NCBI GenBank assembly: GCA_905250115.1
Contig: CAJNOI010000010.1
Span: forward strand, 1,191,392 to 1,255,391
DNA: 64,000 nucleotides
Reading direction: 5' to 3'
From: Adineta steineri
Lineage: Eukaryota; Rotifera; Eurotatoria; Adinetida; Adinetidae
In this document: piece after piece, positions 1 to 12,585 of the stretch
How the letters are laid out: every line of letters begins with the position of its first letter
Position numbering within the stretch: the first letter of the stretch is position 1
The notes under the pieces: model-generated
Database searches by the model: none
Told to the model about the DNA's origin: nothing
The model's input: the letters and a program-made list of their open reading frames with translations, nothing else
Translations under genes and position numbers: made by a program

Positions 1-135
1 TATATTATTAGGCAAAACAAACACCGTGTCTCGATCAATTAGAAAAAAAGAGACTATTTTAGTTTAATTATATGCAAGAAAAAATATATAATGAATGATG
101 ATTAGATATAATCTTTGATATATTGATCAATTCAA

Positions 136-257
136 TGTGCGACCAGGGGCGTAAGTCAGGTGTCAGAGTAGGGGGGCATAAACCCCTTTTTTCCTATTAG
201 TTTTCGGAAGCAGGGGAGAGTGCCGCGCCTCACCCTATTTACGCCGCTGTGTGCGAC
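136..257. mobile_element. Short hAT-like MITE with perfect 8-bp target duplication
   Basis: The element itself is 144-249 (106 bp). Its left end reads CAGGGGCGTAAGTCAGG, and the reverse complement of its right end reads CAGCGGCGTAAATAGGG. It is flanked by a perfect direct repeat TGTGCGAC at 136-143 and 250-257. Imperfect terminal inverted repeats starting CAG plus an 8-bp duplication are the hallmark of non-autonomous hAT elements. No coding capacity is present. The superfamily call is by inference from TSD length and end sequence. Confidence 0.8.
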
Positions 258-418
258 AAACAAAAAAAAGAAAAATCTTGCATTTGCATAAGGAAGAACG
301 CCATGTTAAATCAACACTCATCTATCTTTAACTAAATAGACAAAGTTCTACTATTTTGACAATAAAATTACAAATGATGAAAAGATTGAATAAGATGTTT
401 TCATAATCAGCCGCATAC

Positions 419-490
419 GGGGGCATAGCTCAGTGGTAGAGCGATCGCTTCGCATGCGATAGGCCGTGAGTTCAATCCCCACTGCCTCCA
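419..490 (+). tRNA. tRNA-Ala (anticodon CGC)
   Basis: A full 72-nt cloverleaf can be folded by eye: acceptor 419-425 with 483-489, D-arm GCTC/GAGC at 428-442, anticodon stem ATCGC/GCGAT at 444-460 with loop TTCGCAT, and T-arm 466-482. The anticodon CGC at 451-453 reads GCG (Ala). The third acceptor pair is G-U, the classic alanine identity element, and the discriminator base is A. One mismatch is seen in the T stem (A-C). No intron is present. Confidence 0.95.
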
Positions 491-491
491 C

Positions 492-498
492 TTTTTTT
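492..498 (+). terminator. RNA polymerase III terminator of tRNA-Ala
   Basis: A run of seven T residues begins two bases after the tRNA discriminator base, as expected for Pol III termination. Confidence 0.8.
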
Positions 499-773
499 CC
501 TCTATGCAATAATAATCAAATGAATCATTTTCAAAAGAAAAAAGTTTCAGTGATGCAGAATTTAAATAAAAGTGATATTGAATGGAATCATTCGATCATG
601 AACTCAATCTATATTTTGAAATAAGGAATACATAAATGAATATAATAATTAAATTTTTTAGATACATTGGAAAAGAATGACAATCACGTAACGTATACAT
701 AAAAGAAAGGAATACAATTGCACATTATCTGGAAGTTATTAAATAAAATATTTTTTGTTTTGTTTGTCGAAAA

Positions 774-3245
774 TCAAGCTCGTGATTCCACCGGTCGTTG
801 TCCTAATGTGTTATTTGTCGAATTGCTATTATTTCCTGCACTCGCATCTGCTTGTTTACCAAGATAATCCCTAAAATATATGAAAAGAAAATAATAAATA
901 TTGTACAGAAGTATTTGTTTGTTTCAGTTATCAAAAAAAAAGAAATAAGGCACACGCAAGAAGAAGGATTAAAGTGCGTTATTCATTAAAAATGCCAAAA
1001 AAAAATATAAGAATAAAAACATGAGCACACATGCGTCCCTACGCCATAATTTATCTGTTCCTTATTAAAAGGTCTGCCATCTGCCTATGAATTCGACAAT
1101 ATATTTTAATTGAATTTTATGATCAATTTCGTTTATTCTTTTTTTTATATTTTTAACTTACCAGTTGTGAACCATTAATTTTTGAACACAGAGTAGACCT
1201 TGATAACGAACATTGGAATCAGGATTTTCTAATAAACGCATGATGATAACTTTGCCTTCGAGTTTATCGATGGCTCTAAAAATTTTATTGTTTTTCTTTT
1301 TCAAAAAAGAATATTTAATTGAACATACTTTTTTCCATGAGGATAATGACGAACATATTCTCCAACATCATGAGCAGCAACACATAAAACCAATGGTTCT
1401 TTACTTTGTTCGAGTAAACGAAGAAGCATTCTAAAAAATTCATATAAAGATATCAATCAAATGTGTAATTTTATCATTGAGAAGATAGATGTGCTATAAA
1501 AAAATTTCCTTCGGGCAGTTCTATAGATACTGTATTGTGATAAGAAAAAAATATTTTTCTTTCCCGCGTACCTCAATAATTCAAAGTTTGTTTCGTTTAA
1601 TTTTGCTGCATTTTCAACCCAAAATTTTTCAGATTGATGAACCGGTGTCCATGAAAGTCGACCTGATCGAATTTCTACTGCATATTCATCAAATGATCTA
1701 AAATTAAATTAAAAAATAATCTTAAAATTCTATCACTTTTCATATAACTTACGTGACATCTGCTAAATTTCCTTCAAGTTTTTCTTTGATAAATATTATA
1801 TTTTCATTGATATCATCATCATCAAATTTCTTATTGCTAAGTAATTCTAATGGTTTAACAAGTCTACATGCAATCATAGTCATAGCATTATCACGAATAA
1901 CTTTATCACTTTCCGGTTTTTCAAGTAGATTCTATAAAAAAGCAATGGATGGATACGACTATAGAATAGTTTAACTTACTCGTAAAAATGCAACAATCAT
2001 ACGTGTTACTTTTTCTTTTTGACTTTCAGCAAGAATTTCTGCAAGACGTGGAATAACAGTATATCTAGAAACATATTCAATTAATTTCTATTTAACAAAA
2101 ATTCTCTTAACTAACTTAGACATAATGGCAGCAATATTAGTATTAAATGTAAGTACCCATAAACAAAATGTCAATTGATATTGGACTTGAAAACCAACGG
2201 ATGCATTATTTAATACTTGCATAATACTGAAAAAAAACTATTTTTATACAAAAGTTCTTTTATAGATTTTAAATCTACCTTGGAATACCATCAATAGCAA
2301 CAAATGCTTCACGATATTGTTCAATACGTAACATCATTTGTAAACTTCGACAAACACTTTGTAAATATTCATTACCCTAAAAAATGAATATTTGATATAA
2401 TCAATAAACTATAAAATAAGAGATACTTGTGGTTTCAGTTGTTCTTTAAGCCATGCTAAATAATATGATAAATCCGATGCTGGCATTCTTTCAACACTCC
2501 AACAAGCAAGTTTAGCAATAATTCGACTTGTCTATAATTACATTTACAACGAAAATTTAAAAACAAAAAGGATTTTATTTCCTACCTGATAGACAACGAA
2601 TTGATCTTGATTAGCAAACATATTGAAAAAATATGACCATAATTGTTCTTTTTTCATTCTAGCATATGTATTAAATATTTCGACACGACTTTTATCTTCC
2701 TATATAAAAGAAAAAAACAAATAATTCTAATTTTTGTATTTTAAAGATATTTACTCGAAGACATTCATCCATCAATGTTAATAAATATCGAAGTGTTTGT
2801 TGTTTATAAACTTTTGCCATTAATGTTAAAAATGTTTTTGCACACTAGAATAATAAAAATAAAATTGAAAGTTTTTTATTAATATTTTCAAATTACTTGA
2901 TTTCTTGAATTGGGATCAGATAAAAGTTTTGCTCGACCTTCGGCATTTAATTGATCAAAATTCGAAATAAAATCATAATCTTCTTTCGTAATCATTTGCC
3001 CTTGGAAATACGATAACCATGTTGGTTTTTGACGCATGACTTCTTGAGCTTGTTTTTGAAGATGACTTATTGCTCCAGTCACTATTCAATAAAAAACAAC
3101 GGAAATTTTTTTAAATGAAAGATAAAAAATATTAATTTATACTCGATTCAAGATCATCAGGTAAATGATGACTAGTTTTAAATTGATTAATATCATTACT
3201 AAGACGACGAACTAAAGCTTCGTTTTCGTTAGGTGTCTGAGCCAT
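774..3245 (-). CDS. ATP6V1H: V-type proton ATPase subunit H (multi-exon)
   Basis: Subunit H is the regulatory subunit of the V1 sector that couples V1 to Vo. Reading the minus strand from the ATG at 3243-3245 ([14 protein letters not shown]), about eleven exons split by mostly ~50-bp introns give a protein of roughly 470 aa. The second exon carries [18 protein letters not shown], which closely matches the family motif WxSYLQGQMI. The C-terminal part has [34 protein letters not shown] and YLGKQ, all diagnostic of subunit H, before a TGA at 774-776. The family is built of HEAT/armadillo-type helices, and the exons read as helical throughout. Most introns are short, but the last one (871-1161, ~290 bp) is long. 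Splice sites were placed by eye and small errors are possible; the identity is secure. The gene has its own promoter side at 3.25-3.6 kb. Confidence 0.93.
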
Positions 3246-4191
3246 GAATATTAGTAGTATAAAAATGCGCAAACTAGAAAAAATATAAAAGGTGATAGAG
3301 CATAACGATCAAATATTAATAATAATTATATAAAACGGTAAAATAGAAGAGGAGAAAAAAAATAATGTTACACAGGTTTGTATATGATGATAATGTGGTA
3401 AAAAGAAAAAAGTGTTTTGCTAAAAAAAATAATCATAGAGATTTTATCTAGTTGGTTGAACAACTAACCAATGATACAAAAGCAAATAGAAAGAGATGCC
3501 GATGAATGCCAGACTACAATTCTTTTTTGTATATAGGCTTGTTATTGTTAAATACAGAAATTGGCAAAGATAATTATAAACGAAAAAAGTTTTGGTATAA
3601 TTCAAAAGCCAGTGGCGGATCTAGGATTTTGAAAGGGGGGGGGGCGATTTTGGTTAAAAGCTATTTTTTGAGTCCAACCGAAGTAGTGTGAACCTATTTT
3701 TGCTGTAAAAAAAAAAAAAAAAAATCGGAAGGGTGAGGGGTGTGATTGCCCCCTCTAAATCCGTTACTGTCAAAAGTATTTATGATATGAGCAGTGTTTT
3801 TGGAATCAATGAAAGTAAAAACCTATATATTAATAGGACACGTCTCTTGGAAAATATATCTGTTTCAGATTCCAAAGTACAGAAAATCTTTTATACCGAT
3901 TGATTAGATTTGAAATTATTGATTTTTACGAACATATGAATGTCAGACGGTTAACAAAGGATAAAAATTGAACGAAAAAGTAAAAGAAGAATGTGACCTT
4001 TTCTCTAAAGAAAATCTTCCTGCCGAACGAGGCAGATTAATATAAATAAATCGGTTCATTCTTTGACTAAGGATTATTCGGTGTCGTTTCTCATTTCTTC
4101 TCTTTTTGTATTTTATCGTTTGACATTCTTATCTTTTTTTCTTGTCAATTGTTGAACAATAAAACACCTCAAGAATGAAAATATTGAAAAT
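3246..4191. other. Intergenic region between divergent V-ATPase H and chitin-binding genes
   Basis: This AT-rich region holds the hAT-like element at 3602-3777 and presumably both divergent promoters. I see no open frame with recognisable content; the short ORF at 3506-3691 runs into the transposable element. Confidence 0.6.
3602..3777. mobile_element. hAT-like MITE with G-rich ends and 8-bp target duplication
   Basis: The element spans 3610-3769 (160 bp). Its left end is CAGTGGCGGATCTAGG, and the right end reverse-complemented is CAGTAACGGATTTAGAGG. It is followed inward by G8 on the left and CCCCC on the right. The flanking direct repeats are TCAAAAGC (3602-3609) and TCAAAAGT (3770-3777), a 7/8 match. 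An internal A-tract lies near 3704-3724. There is no coding capacity. The CAGTGGCGGAT end type is common in hAT MITEs of many animals (from memory). Confidence 0.8.
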
Positions 4192-6042
4192 ATGCAACTG
4201 CTAAATCATCATCAAAAACCTTGTAATAGTAAGTAAACGTTGAATACTATTATCTCACGTTTAGTTAATATTCGAGTACAACGAGATAGAAAAAAAGAAA
4301 TTGTTCGTGACCATTTGATAATCTTTTTTATTAAAAATGATCATGATTTTTAAGGATACTTTTCTTCTTACTGGTAAGAAAAATTTAAGAATAAATAGCA
4401 TTTATATCTATCGCTTATAGATAATCGTTAGAAAGCTTCTTCTTAATATTTTATTTTAGCTTTTAGTTTTGGCTTAGCCATCATTATTCTTGCTGACTTT
4501 TTTTTCGAAAGTATATTAGCTGAATATGATTGTTCAGCCAAAGATGATGGTTGGTATTATGATCCCGAATTTTGTCATATCTATTGGCGATGTATACATG
4601 GAACATCAGAAGAATTTGAATGTGCTAGTGGTACAGCATGGGATCATCATGATAATCGTTGTAATTGGCTTGATAGTGTCGATTGTTCACGTGCTGAAAA
4701 AACAACAGCAAAGGCAATATCATCAGAGGAGGATCCACAAGATTATCCAGTAGGCAATAGTGATGAAAATAATGATCGACCTACTGTTGTTAAAAAGAAA
4801 AAATCTAGAAAAATAAATCCAAAAAAAAAGAAGCTTCCTAATAGTAAAGAAGATGATCCAAACGGCGATGATCGTGAGCTTTCAATTTTGTATATTAGTA
4901 TTTTGTAGTGCATGCGCAATCTTATTCTTATTTTAAACACACATATATATGAGTTAAACTTCTCTTCCAGTTTTTCTTCTAATTATTTTTCAAACAAAAT
5001 CATCTACTGATTTTCTTTGTGCTGGTGGTGATGGATTTTTTGCGTAAGAACTTTTCTTTCTTCTTCAAATGAGAAAAAACAATAGCATGTAAATTTTATT
5101 AGACATCCTGAATATTGCACGAGATATTATCGATGTTCGCATGGAATTGATGAAATGTTTGAATGTCCAAAAGGCACTGCATGGGATGAAATAACAAAAT
5201 CATGTGCATGGGTTGATGAAGTGAATTGCGATAAAAAAAAATTAGGATATTCAACAAGTACCACTACTGAAGGCATGCAATTTTTAATATCAGTTTCTTT
5301 TTCTAATGTTTTATTTATTAAATTTTGCTTTTTTTTAAAATCCTCATAGATACAACAACATCACGTAAAACATCTGATACGAATTCTGTCTCTTCAAATC
5401 GAAAAATAGTTTCAACTATTTCAATAGTAGATGGTAAAGATGAAAATAAAGGTTCACCAGCTATTGAATGTCAACCAACTGGAATTTATTCATTAGCTGA
5501 TCCTAATGAATGTAATAGCTATTATCAATGTGACAAAGGTATACGAACAAAAATAACATGTCCGGATAATACATTATATGATACTGAAAAATATGAATGT
5601 AAAGAATCTGAACGAGTTAATTGTGGAGCAAGATCACTTTCTTTAAGTAATAAAAATCAATGTAAGAATTTCTTTCTTTTTATTCATATCAAAAGAGATT
5701 TTAATCATACAACCGTAGGTATCGGCAAACGTGATGGTATTTATCCGGATATAGAACGCGATTGTCATTTTTATTTTCAATGTACTACACAAAAGAAAAT
5801 GCGTGAAGCTAAATGTGCAGATGATCAAAAATTTAGTAGTTATACTACAAAATGTGGTCCAGCAGGTAATGCTCCAGCTCCATGTGGTTCATTTATTGCT
5901 GGAAATTCTGCAACAAAAAGTATACATATTTATAAATATTTTCTTTATCAAATTTTTGTTTTTTTTTAATTTAGATTATCGAAATATTGAAAGTTTTTTT
6001 CAAATCTTTTTAATGATGATGTTAGTTTTAATTTTTAAATGA
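4192..6042 (+). CDS. Chitin-binding protein with four CBM14 (peritrophin-A) domains
   Basis: Peritrophin-A/CBM14 domains are six-cysteine modules that bind chitin in extracellular matrices. A short first exon (4192-4228, MQLLNHHQKPCN) splices in frame to 4460, giving a hydrophobic leader (FGLAIIILADFFF) and then the first domain (CSAKDDGWYYDPEFCHIYWRC). A Lys-rich linker follows, then a second domain (CTRYYRCSHGIDEMFEC), a third (IECQPTGIYSLADPNECNSYY) and a fourth (GIYPDIERDCHFYFQC). The last exon encodes a short hydrophobic tail ending LMMMLVLIFK, so the protein may carry a C-terminal GPI or membrane anchor. The intron near 5236-5349 can use a GT donor or a GC donor in the same phase, so that boundary is uncertain. 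The gene is followed by a paralogue in the same orientation. Substrate binding is inferred from the family; no catalytic domain is present. Confidence 0.85.
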
Positions 6043-6509
6043 ATTAAATAATATAGATTTTTGCTTTTTCTATACTAAACACTTTGTTTTCTACTATCAT
6101 TTTATGTGCCTATTATTGTAGAAGTTTGTGTTTAAATAAAAAATGAATATTAGATATCAATTGATTTAAATTATTTCGATTTTGAAACAAATGTATTGCT
6201 CGATTATTTACTAAACATGTGAGATGACATCATTGTATTTACTCTTGCACACATTCGTTTACATGTTTTATGTTCTCGGCTAATAACGATAGTATAACAA
6301 TGAGCGATAAGAAAAAAGACATTAAACCTCAAACAAACATATAGTTGCATACTTGATTAGCTCGTTGTTTGTACATACGTGAGATTTTATTTTGAAGGAT
6401 ATATGTACATACATTCCGGAATAAGAAAAAAAGGTTAGATGAATGACAAATCAAATGTCATGTTAGAATTTTAAAGTATATAATATAATCGTCAATGAAA
6501 GGATGAGCA
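6043..6509. other. Intergenic between the two CBM14 genes
   Basis: About 470 AT-rich bases. I see no gene. It presumably holds the 3' end of the upstream gene and the promoter of the downstream one. Confidence 0.5.
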
Positions 6510-8395
6510 ATGGACAGTCAATTATTGTCGTGGAGTATTAATTATATTTTAATTTATTTATGCATTTCGACTGAATCTCATATTTTATTGAAAGTAATAA
6601 AACAAACAAATTCGATAAGAAATAGTTCTTATTATCAATCGACCACACTTCCTACAACTAAACTTTCTCAATCTCTTATAACAAAACCAAATTCTTATTT
6701 ATATAATCCTAATGATGATGATGATGATGATGATATTTTATTAAATCGAATTAAACGAGATTCAACTCCATTTGTTTGTAAAGGTAAATTTCTTTTTTTC
6801 TTATTGTATTGATTTTCTCTTTGTTATTCTTAGCGGACGGTTATTATCCCGATCGACAAAATTGTCGAATCTATCATATATGTACATCAGGTGTTGATAC
6901 AGCTGCTGTTTGCGGCGAAGGTACAGTATGGGATCCAGCAAAGAAAATTTGTGGATGGGCTGATACAATTCAATGTAAAAAAGGTCTTCGTAAATGGAAT
7001 GAAATAACAGATATTCGAGGCGGTAAAAAAGAATAAGTTTTTTTGATCGAATAAACAGATAAATTTCTTGTATGGAATTTAGTTACTCTATTTGTTACTG
7101 ATCCTAACGTTGGTTGGCGAGGAAAACGAAATACAACAACAACTCGTCCACCAATTAAAGTTGATTCAAATTTTTCATGTGAATATGATGCTGAAGGAAA
7201 TTTTCCCGGTATATTTATTTTGTCGAGATAAAAAAATAAAACTTTATTCTAGATCCAAAATATTGTCATATCTATCATCGTTGTGGTATTGGATTTCATA
7301 TAGTACAAGAATGTGGTACTAATCTATGGTATTCAACAATATCAGAAGGATGTGATTGGCCAGAAAAATCAGATTGTAAACAGATGTTCTTCTTCTAAAA
7401 ATATCTAATCTTTTGTTTTATATTGTTAGGTAAAGCTGGTCATTTGAATACATCATCAACTACAGCAACAGATACGAATGGAGGTACCGATAAACCCCCT
7501 CCAGGCTCAAACCAACCACACCCTCCTATTGAATGTCCACGAGATGCTCAAGGACATTTTGTTCAAGGACATTTTCCTGATCCGTATGATTGCTCTGTTT
7601 ATCATTATTGTAATGGTATGTTAAATTGAAGTATCAAAAAAAAATGAGTATTTTTAATTTTATAGGTGGTGTTGATAAAATAGCCTCTTGTGACCCTGGA
7701 CTTTTTTGGGATAAAAGTAAGTTGAATAACTCGATACTGTTAGTTTTTTATTTCTGCGTATTTAGAACATGGTTGTCAATGGCCAAAAGATGTTCCTAAT
7801 TGTAAATAAGATTAAATTTTATTATTTAAATAAATTTATGTTATTTTTATATCAAAGGTCAACATAAATGTCCAGTTGATGGTCAACGAATACATTTAGT
7901 TGATACATCTAGTTGTTGTCATTACTATGAATGTATCAATGGTCATTTAAAAACACAAGTTTGTCCATTACATAAACTTTATTCTGTTGCAAGTAAACGT
8001 TGTGAAAATTTTCAAGTTGTTACTTGTGGTTCAAGAAAGAATTGCATTGATCCTTGTATGAATTTTTATTTATAGAATAAAAAATCTTCATCTGATATTG
8101 TCTTTTAGGCGACTATGATTATTCACCATTATGTCCATTTCATCCTGTTTGTCGAGGTATGCCAAATGGTAACTATATAGATGAATATCGACCTCATTGT
8201 AGATGGCATTATACATGTCTTGAAGATCGTACATTCAATTATACCGCTTGTGACGAGGGTCTTCGTTATTCTATTCAACATCAAAGATGTTTACCTGCCA
8301 AACTCGTTAGATGCTTAGGACTTATATTAACTCCTCATTTTTCCTTAAAGATTTTCTTTATTATCATATTCTTTAGAAAATATATTTATATATGA
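6510..8395 (+). CDS. Multi-domain CBM14 chitin-binding protein with pro-region
   Basis: This paralogue-like neighbour begins with a hydrophobic leader (MDSQLLSWSINYILIYLCIS). A Ser/Thr-rich stretch follows, then an Asp run (about residues 69-75) and a dibasic RIKRD site near residue 82 that could be cut by a furin-like protease. Successive small exons then encode at least five six-cysteine chitin-binding type-2 modules, with cores DGYYPDRQNCRIYHIC, DPKYCHIYHRCGIGFHIVQEC, GHFPDPYDCSVYHYCNG, HLVDTSSCCHYYEC and DEYRPHCRWHYTCLEDRTF. A Pro/Gly-rich linker lies at about 7490-7540. The last exon ends with a hydrophobic tail (SLKIFFIIIFFRKYIYI), again suggesting membrane or GPI attachment. Introns are about 45-65 bp. 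The exon chain was assembled by eye. No enzymatic domain is visible; a matrix or integument role is inferred. Confidence 0.83.
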
Positions 8396-8570
8396 ATGTA
8401 GATATATATATATGTATAGATTTATTTTTTGTATCGTTCATTCACCGAAAATAAACGGGTATGGTTTATACAAGAACAATGACTAGGATTGCGTTTTTTT
8501 TTTGTTAGAAGAAAAATAATAATTATACACAAATATATAAACAATGCTAGAACGCAAAGATTTGTTCTAA

Positions 8571-10691
8571 TTAAGATAATGTACCATTTAATGTTGACGG
8601 TCGATGTCGATTTGTTGTATGATGAAGATGTAATGAATTTGTTGATGATGTACGAGAAAAATTAGAAGCGGAATTTATTAATGGTGATGATAGAGGAAAA
8701 ACGGGAGTAGATGTTTCATTAATAAAATCATTTAAACTTGCTGAACTAAGATCTTTTGGTGCATGCACAATAGATTGTTGTGGTGATGGCCACGGTTGTG
8801 TATAATAATTTCTTGGATCAGCCATCAGTGCTAGAGACGGAGGTACTGGCCATGGCGTCATAGGCCAATAGGTAGCTTGATTTTGAAATGTATGAAATAG
8901 ATTTTGAAACATTTGTTGTTGTGATGGAGGTGGTAGAGGTGGCGGTGGTGGTGGTAAAAATTGATTTGAATGAGTCTTTTTTAATGATTTTGTTGAATCA
9001 TTTCCATCATCATTATTCGATTTATTCGAATGTCGAGATATTTTCGTTCGTGTCGTTGACGATGAAGTTTGTCTCGAACGTTTTTTTGTTTCTAATTTTA
9101 TTGGAATATCAATACTAAAAAAAAAGAAAAAAATATGAAATTCTAAAAGATTTTTCAAATTATTTTAACATACGATGATATATTTGATTTCGATAGATCA
9201 ATTAATTGATCATCATCATTATTCGATTTTTCCAATACTCGATTATGATTATTTTTTGATGTATGAAGTGGTGAAACAGTTGCTATAGGTTTTGTTAAAC
9301 GTGTTGTTACTGGATTATTCGTTAACGGTATTGATGTTGATGAATTCGAATTATTTGTTGGTGTTAATGGTTCTTCAGCTGCAAGAAGTTTATTTGCTTC
9401 TTGAATAACTTCTGAATAGGAAAGTTGTTTTTGTTCAATAATATCATTTGGATTTTCATTTTCCGATGGTGTTAATGATGGATTTGATGATATTAATGGA
9501 ATAAGATTTTTTTCTTCTTTAATCTTCTTTTTCTTCTCAGGTTTACATTTTTTTATTAAAGGTTGGTCATTGGAATTGATCCTATTATAATAAAATAGAT
9601 TAAACAAAGTTTGAATTCAAATCTATTTACTTTTTTAATCGTTTTTTTGGTTTAGAAATTTCATTAAGAGAATTCATTGTATAATTAATTGGCGTTGTCA
9701 TAGCAAATGTTTTACAATCAAGTAATGTACATTCTTTTGGTTTAATTAATTCAATTGTTTCATTACCTTGAAATTGTTCCGTTATCGTATTATTTAAACT
9801 AATCGTTCTTGCTTCAGCTGGAGTAAATGGTGTTGTATGAACAAATGAATTTGGATTTGTATTATTATAAATATTCGCTGAACGTATAAATGCAGGAGGT
9901 TTCGATTCTAAACTAACTGTATTTGTAACTGATTGAAGAATATGATTATCTTGTTCATCATAATTTTCATTTTCATCACGTTCAATAATAATAACTTTAT
10001 AGAATAAATGTAATTGTTTTTGTTTTTTATCTGATTGACTTTGTTTCCATGAATAAATATGATTTAATGTTAAATTATCTAATAAAATTTTTTGTTCATA
10101 TAATATATCAATTTGATATCGAGATCGTTTTGATAATGGTAAAACTTTTTTAAGATATTGTTTTAAAATATTTATTGGCATATTTGATGAACATTCAAGA
10201 AAATATATATGAGTTTTATCATATTCTAATGTTAAATAGATATTTTCTTTATTATTTAATTTATTTTTTTGTTGAAATAAACAACGTTCACTTAATTCAC
10301 CTAATTCTTCTTCACGACAACCCATTTGTGATAAATGTGTTTTAGTATATTGTTCAAGTAATTTCGATTTACTATCAGGATTTGCATCATAATATATACG
10401 TCTTTGACACATTTCACGTTTAAATAATGATGGAACTAATTTATAAACAATTTGTTGTAACCAACAATCTTTTGTTATACCAAGTAATGGATTAGCTGGA
10501 TGTGGAACTGTTGAACATACTGGACATGCTGTATTTTCATCATGATCATTAAAATATGAAAATATACATGGACGACAAAATGAATGTAAACATTCATTTA
10601 TTGTCCAAGCATCAATTAAATAACCTGAACATAGACGACAAGTTAAATGTTCATTTATAAGATCTAGATTTAGTTTTTTTGATGGTATCAT
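8571..10691 (-). CDS. Polycomb group RING finger protein (PCGF-like), three exons
   Basis: PCGF proteins pair with RING1 in Polycomb repressive complex 1 and help ubiquitinate histone H2A in the nucleus. Exon 1 (9631-10691) starts MIPSKKLNLDLINEHLTCRL and carries a C3HC4 RING at about residues 18-58 (CRLCSGYLIDA, CLHSFCRPCI, CPVC). It is followed by the family motif QQIVYKLVPSLFKREM and then a RAWUL ubiquitin-like domain at about residues 155-232 (YLTLEYDK ... LHLFYKV). Exons 2 (9174-9581) and 3 (8571-9114) join in frame and encode a long low-complexity tail with Lys-, Ser/Asn- and Pro-rich segments (PPPPPPLPPP) and no recognised domain. The total is about 670 aa, much longer than vertebrate PCGF3/5. 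The gene converges on the CBM14 gene with about 175 bp between stops. RING cysteines and histidine look intact. Which PCGF subtype it is cannot be settled by eye; the LVPSL motif recalls PCGF3/5. Confidence 0.88.
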
Positions 10692-11943
10692 TATCTAGAA
10701 CAGAAAAAAATCGATGTATTTTAAAACAAAAGCTTACGTATATCCAATGTATATGTCTGACGACTGCTGCTTTCGACGGTCAGTCAGTCAGTCATCGAAT
10801 GTGATGAAGAAGAAAAAAAAAACAAGGGAAAGAAAAGAGAAGGACGAGATGAACTTGCTTGCTGTACAGACGCGTTCGCTCGCTTATACGGATACGTATT
10901 CGATTCTTTTCTTTTCTTTTTTTTTTCTTCTTTTTTTTGTTGTACATTTGTTCAATGAGATGAGAAGAGAAAATATACATCGTGTGCGACCTGTGTATGT
11001 ATATAAGAGAGGAAAAATAAATCTTCTTTTTTTTCTAACACATACATGCAGATGTCTTTTTTTTTCTCTTTTGAAGAAAAACATCGACGAATGAAATTTA
11101 TGCATTTATTTTGTTCGATAAATAATGATTGGTTGTTGAACAAGAGAACGCGCGCGATTATCGTAATCGACTTATTTCAAAAAAAAGTATACGGCAGACA
11201 TTGTTGAATGAATAGAAACATGAAATGAAATGAATATAACCGAAATAGAGATTGTGTTAAATAGATATGCATCGAACCTGAACGAACAGATTGAGTATAT
11301 ATCTGTTAATGAGTTTTTAAGTCTTTCATCTAGATCATGCAACATTTGTGTACGAATTCTATTGATGATGATAAAATCGTATTTTTATATTTGAAATTCT
11401 TTGTTGAATATAAATAACGAAAGATCAATATTACATGTCAATATCTACTTGACTTTGTTTATTTTTTGAATAAAATATGTACCATGTTTGCTTGATATAT
11501 ACACTTTTCTATACTAAACTAACAACTATCAAAATTAATATCTTTCGTAAAGCAAAATATCGAAAAATAACTAGTTTAATCATATTGATACATATATTTA
11601 ATGTTTTTTTAATTTTCAAATAATAATATCGAATGATAAATTAACAAACTATGCTTGTCTGACTGTTCTGGCTAAGTTTGAATAATCTATCTGATTGATG
11701 TCATTGAATTTATTTTTGTCATACTGCATTGAATCAGATTCTGTAAAGCTTTGAAATAAATTAGGAGAATCGAATATTACTACCTTCAGAATATTACTAA
11801 TAGTAGAAGAAAAAAATTATTTATACCAACAAACGAATTTACTAATGATATATTTAGAAAATACCAAGATATTCTTATTCAGTTTTTCTTTGACTTTCGA
11901 TCGTTTGCATAGCGTCTTATTACTTGAATGAAAGATAATTCTT

Positions 11944-11999
11944 GGGGATGGATGTGGATGAGTATACAGGGAATAAATGCACATCCTCACCTTCCCCCC
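11944..11999. repeat. Short inverted-repeat element, TGTGG-type arms
   Basis: The left arm is GGGGATGGATGTGGATG and the right arm is CACATCCTCACCTTCCCCCC, separated by ~19 bases. This is a member of the dispersed family described in findings. It is intergenic. Confidence 0.6.
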
Positions 12000-12585
12000 A
12001 ATATATTAGTCATTTTGAATAAAGGTGATATTTGTTATTTTCCTTGATCACATCATTTATATAAAATATGTCTGATTCGTATCTTATACTTAGATATGTC
12101 ATCAATAGGTATAGCGAAATGATTCATATGAAATTATTTTTTCGATAAAGTAATAGCACGGCTTACTAGAAAATAGAAATTATATCATAAAATAATCAAA
12201 TGATGGATAGAAATGAAAATACATGACTTTACTAATTATTGAAAATGATGATGAAAGAGTAGGATGAAAACCGATGTTATCATAAATAAATATCAATCAA
12301 GGAAGTAAAAGAAAAAACAAAATATATAACGAATATCTTAATTATTAACTTATAAGTACTAACAATATGCACCTAATATTTCGATATAGTAATGCTTGTC
12401 ATGATTTACGTTTCTTTCTGAACCGTATTTTGTATCTGTAACCTTTATATGGCTAAACTGAATTGAGAATTTCCAAATTTAAAAAAGATATTTGTAATGA
12501 GTCAATATCTATGGTGACGTCTTCAGTGATTACATCTAGTCCTGATGTTTCTAATTGTCATGATATATGTGTACACTTATATATA

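Noticed and set aside
10714..11143. Open frames on both strands next to the PCGF start
   Set aside because: Composition reflects poly-purine and poly-pyrimidine tracts; frames overlap on both strands and show no motif.
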